From contig JANPWX010020150.1 of NCBI GenBank assembly GCA_024734555.1, positions 3,083,363 to 3,147,362 of the forward strand: 64,000 bases of DNA, read 5' to 3'. Position numbers and translations under genes: made by a program. Source of the stretch: Trochalopteron elliotii (Eukaryota > Chordata > Aves > Passeriformes > Leiothrichidae). The first letter of the stretch is position 1; each line of letters starts with the position of its first letter. The notes under the pieces are model-generated. The model saw nothing but the letters and a program-made list of their open reading frames with translations. It ran no database searches and had not been told where the DNA came from. Below, piece after piece: positions 57,406 through 64,000 of this stretch.

Positions 57406-57689
57406 GATGATTGATATAAAATAGTCAGGTTTTGGCTTTATGTATAAAAAATATGGATCCTAAGAGTCTGAGTTCTGGCTCCAGCTCTTTGCTGGTAGCC
57501 ACCAGTACATATCAGTTACCCTGTGAAGACATAACCAGGGAGTGATAAATATACTTCACATAATTTTGCCTTTTGTTCCTGTGAGTTGAAAAAAAAGCCC
57601 CGAATATGATTATAATTCAAAGCTGGAAAAGTTTCCCCTTGTACAAATTTGAATGGTCCAACAGGGCACTGAAAGATGCCAAGATATAA

Positions 57690-57720
57690 CCCACCCCCAC
57701 ACACACACACACTCTCACAC
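57690..57720. repeat. (CA)n microsatellite
   Basis: A short CA array preceded by C-rich sequence and interrupted once by CTCT. Confidence 0.9.
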
Positions 57721-58324
57721 ATATACAATATTTTCCTTTCTAAAATTTGCATTTTAAAATTGGAGGCAAAGGTTCCAGAAGCCTGAAGATGGTTTGTATT
57801 TGAGCAATTCTGTGACCATCAACATTGCCAGGGCCAGAAGTTCTACACAACCAAGTCCTCTGCCATAGCAGCTCAAAATGATAAATGCAACAACCACCAT
57901 GCACTGTCACTGAGCTCAACCTTGGCCAGGTCTAATTTGTAGCAATGCCTAAATCTAATCCTGGTGAATTACAGGTTTATTTTTATTCATTACAGACAGA
58001 AACTGGTTTGTAACAGGTGGGTTGGGAGACAAGCTTTCTGTGGTTGATCCCTCTGGCAGTTCTGTAATGTAGGTGAACGGTCAGGGTTAAACTTTAAGAT
58101 TTCTTTTTTTGGAGCTGTCAACTCAGTCGGTGCCATAATCATTAAATTCTGTTGAAAATGACAGTTTTCAAAGACAAGATACCTTCCTTTTCTGACTAGC
58201 TCGAGTTGCCTTCCTCATCTTGTTTTGTCACGAAAGTCATGAAGCCAACAGCTATGTATTGCTATTACTTGTAGTAGTAAGTTTCTCAAATTAATTTCTT
58301 CTGATGATGTTTAAGTCTTGGCTA

Positions 58325-58399
58325 TCTGTCTGTCTGTCTGTGTATCCATCCATCCATCCATCCATCCATCCATCCATCCATCCATCCATCTATCATCTA
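58325..58399. repeat. Compound tetranucleotide array (TGTC)n (ATCC)n
   Basis: A few CTGT/TGTC units are followed by about eleven ATCC units and then ATCT units. A typical, probably length-variable, microsatellite. Confidence 0.97.
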
Positions 58400-58492
58400 T
58401 CAAGTTTTTTTCTGAACCTGGAAATCAGCAATTCCAGACTTTGACATTAAGTCCCACAAGAGTTGTCACCAGATTCCAGCCTCACCAATTGT

Positions 58493-58715
58493 TTAAAACA
58501 AAAACAAATTAAAAAAACAAAAACAAAAAAAAAAAAAGAGAAAAAAAACAGAGAAAAGAACAAAAACACCCAACAAAAGAAAACAAACCAAAACAAAAAC
58601 AAAAAAAAAAACAACCCACCCAAAAAACCCAAAAATCAAACCAAACCAAGAGAAAACTTACCTAAAAAATACCCAACAACATCCTCCCCCCACCAAAAAA
58701 AAATCAAACCCCAAA
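58493..58715. repeat. Long A/C-rich tract
   Basis: About 220 bp dominated by A with C and few G, with AAAAC and AACC units. Confidence 0.9.
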
Positions 58716-59283
58716 AGCCAGAAATATGTTCATCTCTTTATGGTACATCCCCCCCAGAGTCTCACAGGAAATCAGAGAAGAGGAGCTGTGCTTTTTGAGA
58801 GAGAAGTAAATGACACTTTAAATTTAAGCAAAGGGAAAGATAACTGGGAGGTAAACCAGGTGAGTTCTATTAAGAGGAAAGATAAAGAAAAGCTCCTTGG
58901 CTGTCACACCTCAGCTCCAAATGAGTAATTCTGAATAACTGAGAAACCTCTCAGTTTGAAAACCAGGATATGAGACATTAGATTAAAAAAAAAAAAAAGA
59001 AAAAAGTCTTTTAGTCCAGTGTGCCACCATTACATCGTTGTTCAGAAAGTAATCAAGCTGGCTAAAATCCCATGGCAATATCCTAAGCCCTCTCTTTTTA
59101 AATCCCCCCAGTCTTGTTACCCCATTTCACTGTGCTGAATCCTAGCAACAGTTCTGTTTCCAGCTTTCGTCAACAATGTGGTCAATGTTTCTACTGGAAC
59201 AAGAGCTCACGGCTGTCTTCTAATAGCCCAGCAACAGCACAAGTGTAAAATCTGTTTAAGTTTGATGGGAAATAACAACAGCA

Positions 59284-59309
59284 AATAAGTAAGTAAATAA
59301 ATAAATAAA
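59284..59309. repeat. (AAAT)n / AAGT microsatellite
   Basis: Two AAGT units followed by four AAAT units. Confidence 0.95.
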
Positions 59310-61599
59310 CCATTGCAAATTACTGCCAACCAAAGAAGAAAAGTAGAACAAGAGGACTTGTATAAATACATCCATGGAAACTGGCTGGGGAGCATTTAGA
59401 CCTGTTTTAATGAGCAAAAAGATAATGATGGCTGTAAAGTAATGGGAACATTGAATTCAACAAAATACATTGTGTTCAAACGAGACTCATCTTCAACAAA
59501 ACACTTAAAAAAATCAGTAAGTAAGAGTGAAACCCTGTTTATACCACTAAACAATGAGAAAAGTTCAGTAAAACTTGAGAGCCTTCAAAAGTATCACCCC
59601 AATGTGAGGAATGCTGGATAACACAAGGAATGGATGACTAGCTAGGTCATTCAATACCAGTATCAATATCTCCTCCTACAGAGAGAATAAAATCTCCTAC
59701 AAAAGATTTAGGATCTCCTAGGATCTCCTGGGATTACGATTTTCTAGGGAGAGATATTGAAAACATATTAAAGGCAAATAAATAATTGATTAAGTGAAAT
59801 AAAATCATCAGATCAGATCTAAAATATAAATGTATGCTTGGCAGTTGGGGATAATCTATATATGCAGTCCCAAACAATTAATAAACCATGGAGGGCATAA
59901 GTCCATTACTTCCATTATACTTTGGACAGGTAGAGAGGGTTCACTCCATATGGGCTACAGGGTATCAAAAATCAACCTCAGTCTGTATAAGCACATATAC
60001 TTTCCTGCAATTGTCCAGGAGTCTGGCAATACATTTCAAATGCATCCAGAACTTCCCACAGAAGGTAAAAATAACTAATCCATGCTATTTTGTCCAATAC
60101 ATTTGAACTACTAAATGAAGTGCAAGACATGTTCAAAAATCACTTTGCACTCATGTTATGCCAGCCTAGTTTTGCATGTAGGTCTGAGTGCATATTTAGG
60201 AAATGACGATGGAGAAATCTCAGACTCAACCCTCTGCTTGTAGGCATGGCAGAACCTCCTTGCAATGCATGTTGAGCCTGTCTTGGCCACTACCTCTTAT
60301 CCCATGGGGACTGTGACAGAATCACGAGTTCAGGGCACCCCTCCAATGACAAAAATATCCTGTGATGGAAGAAGAGATGGGATTTTAAATGAAATTAATC
60401 TTGGGGAGGCAACAATTAGTTGCAGATGGCCAAGGGAATATGGGTCTGGGATCACATCAAGCCTAAGTACAAGTCTTGGCTCAAAATGGCAAAGTCCATG
60501 TAGACAGCCATAAATGCTACCCACTGCCTTATTTAGGGACTCCAGCTTCTGAAAGTAATCCATTCTGTTAGGGATTACACCTGTGCAGTAAGCCACAAGG
60601 ATGAAAAGCTTTGCACTATTCAAATACAAATCTCCTTACTGTGTGCACAGACCAGACACAGAACTGAGTTGCTAATGTGCTTAAAATTTAGGCTCCTGGT
60701 TCCAATCAGATAAATCAGTTCTTTTTCAAACTATAAGAGAAAAGGCTCATTTTCACCCCTGGCATGCGAATATGAAGGGGTGTAATGAATCTAGCTCCCA
60801 GTAGAGCTGAAAAAAATCTGTGAAATATCTGATAAATATTTGTTCAAAAGCTTTGGGCCTTGACCCAAAAAAGCAGGTGTACAGATGAAAAGCAGATGAG
60901 TGCTCCCAGCAAAATGAAAGGAGAACGTGTAGAAATATTCACAGGTCAAAGTCAAGTATACACTAAAACATTTTTCTAGGTGGCTCTGTTCTATGGCTGG
61001 TATGAGCACAGACTCTAAGCACGGAGCTATTGGTACAATTTATTTCAGGCAGAGAGGAATCATTGCTATTATTGTTCTTACTGATACTTTGGAGCCCTTA
61101 TAGTGAATGCACTTTGACTTTTATAATCTTTTTCCTTGATCTTAGTGAGGTTTGTTCTGTTGCCATGTATCACAACGCAGTTTATGCTGGCATAACTGCA
61201 TCTACAATAGCACTTAAGCTGGTATTTCTGTAACAGTACATCAGGAACTGATGAGAAATAAATAAAGACAACAACAAAACCCTCGTTCTCCTATATTGAA
61301 CATCCGTATCAGACACGGAGTACCTTCTTTCTTGGCCTTCTGCTTCTCAGAAAGGATAAAACAACCAATAGAAATATGCAAGCAAGACTGAATATATAAA
61401 ACTTTTTCTGTACAGGAAGGCATTAAATAGCCCAAAGTTTAGACAAAAAGAAGTGTGAAAAGATTGAGAGAGATCTCTAAATTGTGAAGAATAATAACAA
61501 ATGAGTATTTATTTTTTCTCATGACACAAAAATTATAGGTAGTCAAAAAGAATTATCAGATGTGAAGTTCTAAAAGCAAACAAAAGAAAGGACTTTTAC

Positions 61600-61866
61600 A
61601 TAAAGCAGAATTAATTGTGCAACTTGTTGCCACAGTAACCTGTGGATGCTAACTGCATCAGGCAGTTTCAAGAGATGATTAGACAAATTAATGAAAGTCC
61701 TTTCTAATGGATAGACAAAGATGTAAACACTCTAGGTGTTAAGACTCTGTACTGAATGAAGACAGGCAATATTGGGGGAGTATTAACCTGTGCGTGTTCT
61801 TGTTCTGCACTCCTTCAGGCCATTGCCTGTAGGATATTGGGTTAGATGGCAGAAGGATTTAGATCA
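61600..61866 (+). mobile_element. Very old CR1 3' end, plus strand
   Basis: Seen: 'caacttgttgccac', 'gatgattagacaaatt', 'ctccttcaggccattgcctg', 'taggatattgggttagatgg', in that order. Known: this is the order of phrases in the 3' part of CR1 subfamilies shared by turtles, crocodiles and birds ('...gattagacaaattcatgg ... ggatactgggctagatgg...'). Inference: an ancient, strongly diverged plus-strand copy without coding capacity. Its age exceeds that of the other CR1 fragments in the window. Confidence 0.65.
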
Positions 61867-61870
61867 TGGG

Positions 61871-64000
61871 GTAGATATTGAAAAGTAGTTTGTTGTGGCA
61901 AGCAAACATGGACATATCCAGTCTGACACACTGCTCTCTTTTTACAGCAAGGTCTGCAGCAACCTACATTTACTGTGGTTTTTCACCTCCTCTGTGTGTC
62001 CGTGGATCCAGTGCAAATAAGTCAGGCTAACTGCAGTCCTCTGATTAATTTTACTCAGCACAGTCTCAGCTGAAGGGATCGAGAGGTTCTGGCACCAGAT
62101 AACATCTGAGCATAGATAACTCATGGAGTCCTGAAGGGACACCCCACCTACACCATGGTGAACAGACACAAAAATACAAAGGTTTGTTTTATTGTCAAAT
62201 ATGAGTGCAGTGCAAAATATTTAGACTTGCTTTATTGTCAAATGTCTAGTTGCCAAATTCCCAAGACAGCACTTCTGCTTAAGTTTAGATTTAGATACCA
62301 TTTCCATTTCAAGCATCTCAGTTTTCTCGAAGTGCCAAATTAGGAGCTATCTCAGAAAGCTTAGCCGACTGCAGTCTTTCACTTGGCAGAATTTGCCAGT
62401 ATAAATTACATAGGTTTGTATTTTTAAGGACATGCAGGTGCCATTTCACCTGCCCACCTTCCTGATCTTTTATGCATTTTGGTTCATGTCACAGAGGGCA
62501 TCACCCAGAAAACCTGCATGAAACCGAGTTCTACAGTCAAACAGGCCTCCCTTGCAAACATCTGAGAGCCTTCCAGTCTCTTTAGCTGTGATTAATGGAT
62601 CTATTCATGTGTGTAAAGTTATTAACAGAAAAATTCATAGAACCAGATACTAAACCAATGAGGAATGAATTAACAGGTTAAAATGGGTGTATGGAGCTGA
62701 TCTGGTTGTGCTTCAGCTTAACTTCTTTGTAGTGACCTAAATTATTTCATTATAGCTTACAAAAACAAAAACAAAAACAAAAACAAAAAAACAAAAACAA
62801 AAACAAAAACACACACAAAAACACACACAAAAACACACACAAAAACCACCACCGCCAAAAAACTAAACACCAAAACAACAACAACAACAACAACGAAAAA
62901 CCTCCAAGAAGACTTTACAGCTGAAAATCTTATCTGTCAGATTTCTGGCTTTTTGTTTTCCTTGTCACGTGTTTCCCTTGTCTAGGAGGCAAACTCCCAT
63001 CCAGATGCTCACTCCCCGCTATCCATCAGAAGTACAGGGGCAGAAAGTAGAAACAAAACAGGAGCAAGAAAGCTAGTGGGTTGAGATTAAGACAGAGAGA
63101 TCACTTATCAATTACTGTCATGGTCAAAGCAGACAGGAAAATGAATTTAATTTATTGCCAATTAAAATAGATTTGTATAGTCAGAAACAAAAGAGACCAA
63201 CATTAAGGCAGCTTGTTCCTTCTGCTTTCCCAGAGCCTTCAGACTCCTCTACCCACCCCCAAGTTGCCCAGGTGGTACAGTCAACATCAACATCATATCA
63301 GTTATGCCTCAAGACTTTCAGGTTTTTCAAATATTTGTAGCTTTTTAATATGTGGATTTTTAATGTGTATGGTTTCTAGTATTTTTCCTGCCTTTTCTCG
63401 CATCTTAGAATAATAAACTAACTCTTTCTAAATCATTCTTGAAATTCTGTTTTGTCTTATCTTTGAGAACTTCTGACAAAGAAATCTTGTTCTTCACCAG
63501 AACTTAAGACACCCTTCAAAAAATAGGGCAATGAATCCTCTGAACCAACTCCAAGGGGCCTACCCAAGGGTGGATTACTGGGGCAATCGATCTATTGCAG
63601 GTACTTGCTAGTTATACTATTTAATTAAACTTAAAAAATTGCAGGAATCTTTTACCACAGGGGCATGTAGCCATATTTTGTGCACCTGAAACCTTTCATT
63701 TAAAAATTGCTTTTTATCTTACCAATCTCAGTATTGTTTGGAAAGTTTTGTCTTTTTGACAGTCTCCATAGGATGCTGGGAGGTCTCTGCTGCTCCTTCC
63801 TGCCTCCTTTTCCAATGTTTGCAAGGGTGTTTCTTATTCTTGTTGCCTTCACTTGAAATCATGAGGAAATTCCATGGAAATATAAAGCTGAACACCACGA
63901 TGGGGAATAATGTATGGAAACATTCATTCATGAGCCTTAGGCATAGGTGGCTGGATTCCTGATGCTGGGGCACGCACTCCTTGGGCAGCAAGACAGGCAT
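61871..64000. other. Non-coding DNA at the right end
   Basis: No gene is recognised. It contains a compound A/C tract (62762-62899), and the phrase TTTATTGTCAAAT occurs twice about 44 bp apart near 62190 and 62230. The minus-strand frame that reaches the right edge (63728-64000) and its plus-strand counterpart overlap each other and show no domain. A real exon cut by the window end cannot be fully excluded. Confidence 0.5.
62762..62899. repeat. Compound microsatellite (CAAAAA)n, (CACACACAAAAA)3, (CAA)n
   Basis: Three phases in order: CAAAAA units, three exact 12-bp units CACACACAAAAA, and CAA units. The middle unit is a higher-order repeat made of the CA and A-run types. Confidence 0.95.

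Larger units (their letters stand above)
56401..61599. other. Non-coding DNA with microsatellites
   Basis: No gene is recognised. Contents: a 20-bp-spaced repeat at 57371-57405, CA repeats (57690-57720), a GTCT/ATCC compound array (58325-58399), a long A/C-rich tract (58493-58715) and an AAAT array (59284-59309). The frame of 111 codons at 58463-58798 lies over the A/C-rich tract. Confidence 0.55.

Noticed and set aside
63728..64000. Minus-strand frame open to the right window edge as a partial gene
   Set aside because: No recognisable domain, and a plus-strand frame overlaps it; without sequence beyond 64000 it cannot be supported.

Overview
The window looks like bird nuclear DNA, most likely from a songbird (passerine). 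The DNA is AT-rich. The only LINE type I recognise is CR1, in fragments of very different ages, and there are several short LTRs of endogenous retroviruses of the kind abundant in passerines. Long A/C-rich or T/G-rich simple tracts and one assembly gap (N run, 55949-56348) are also typical of such an assembly. The species cannot be named from the sequence.

I find no convincing protein-coding exon and no rRNA, tRNA or snRNA gene. The longer open frames either lie in repeats (the 251-codon frame at 24902-25657, the 173-codon frame at 7635-8156) or are unremarkable stretches with no domain, no plausible splice context and no family resemblance. The window is best read as intergenic DNA or the inside of a very long intron.

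Layout. 1-8.3 kb is the densest part for transposons: an LTR at 268-825 with a 5-bp target duplication (AGAAG), an old CR1 3' end at 3454-3650, a GC-rich LTR-like insert at 4896-5273 (duplication GGGGAC), and an older ERV fragment at 7196-7543 interrupted by a 709-bp minus-strand LTR at 7544-8252 (duplication CAACAT). 8.3-25 kb is mostly unique AT-rich DNA with a minus-strand CR1 fragment (12285-12793) and a 316-bp minus-strand LTR (15976-16291). At 24.9-25.7 kb lies a diverged GC-richer bird interspersed repeat. 25.7-50.8 kb is mostly unique. It holds a CpG-bearing stretch at 32.3-33.3 kb with a near-perfect RFX X-box palindrome, small CR1 tips, ancient repeat scraps and many microsatellites, including an 11-unit GGAAAA array. 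50803-51211 is another LTR (duplication ACACAA). 51.2-64 kb has the assembly gap beside a CTCCT array, several compound microsatellites and a very old CR1 3' end (61600-61866).

Nothing here acts together as a gene system. What can be read is a record of insertions: LTR boundaries with target duplications, one nested insertion, CR1 ends from recent to very old, and a few candidate regulatory stretches. I found no evidence for a previously undescribed biological system.
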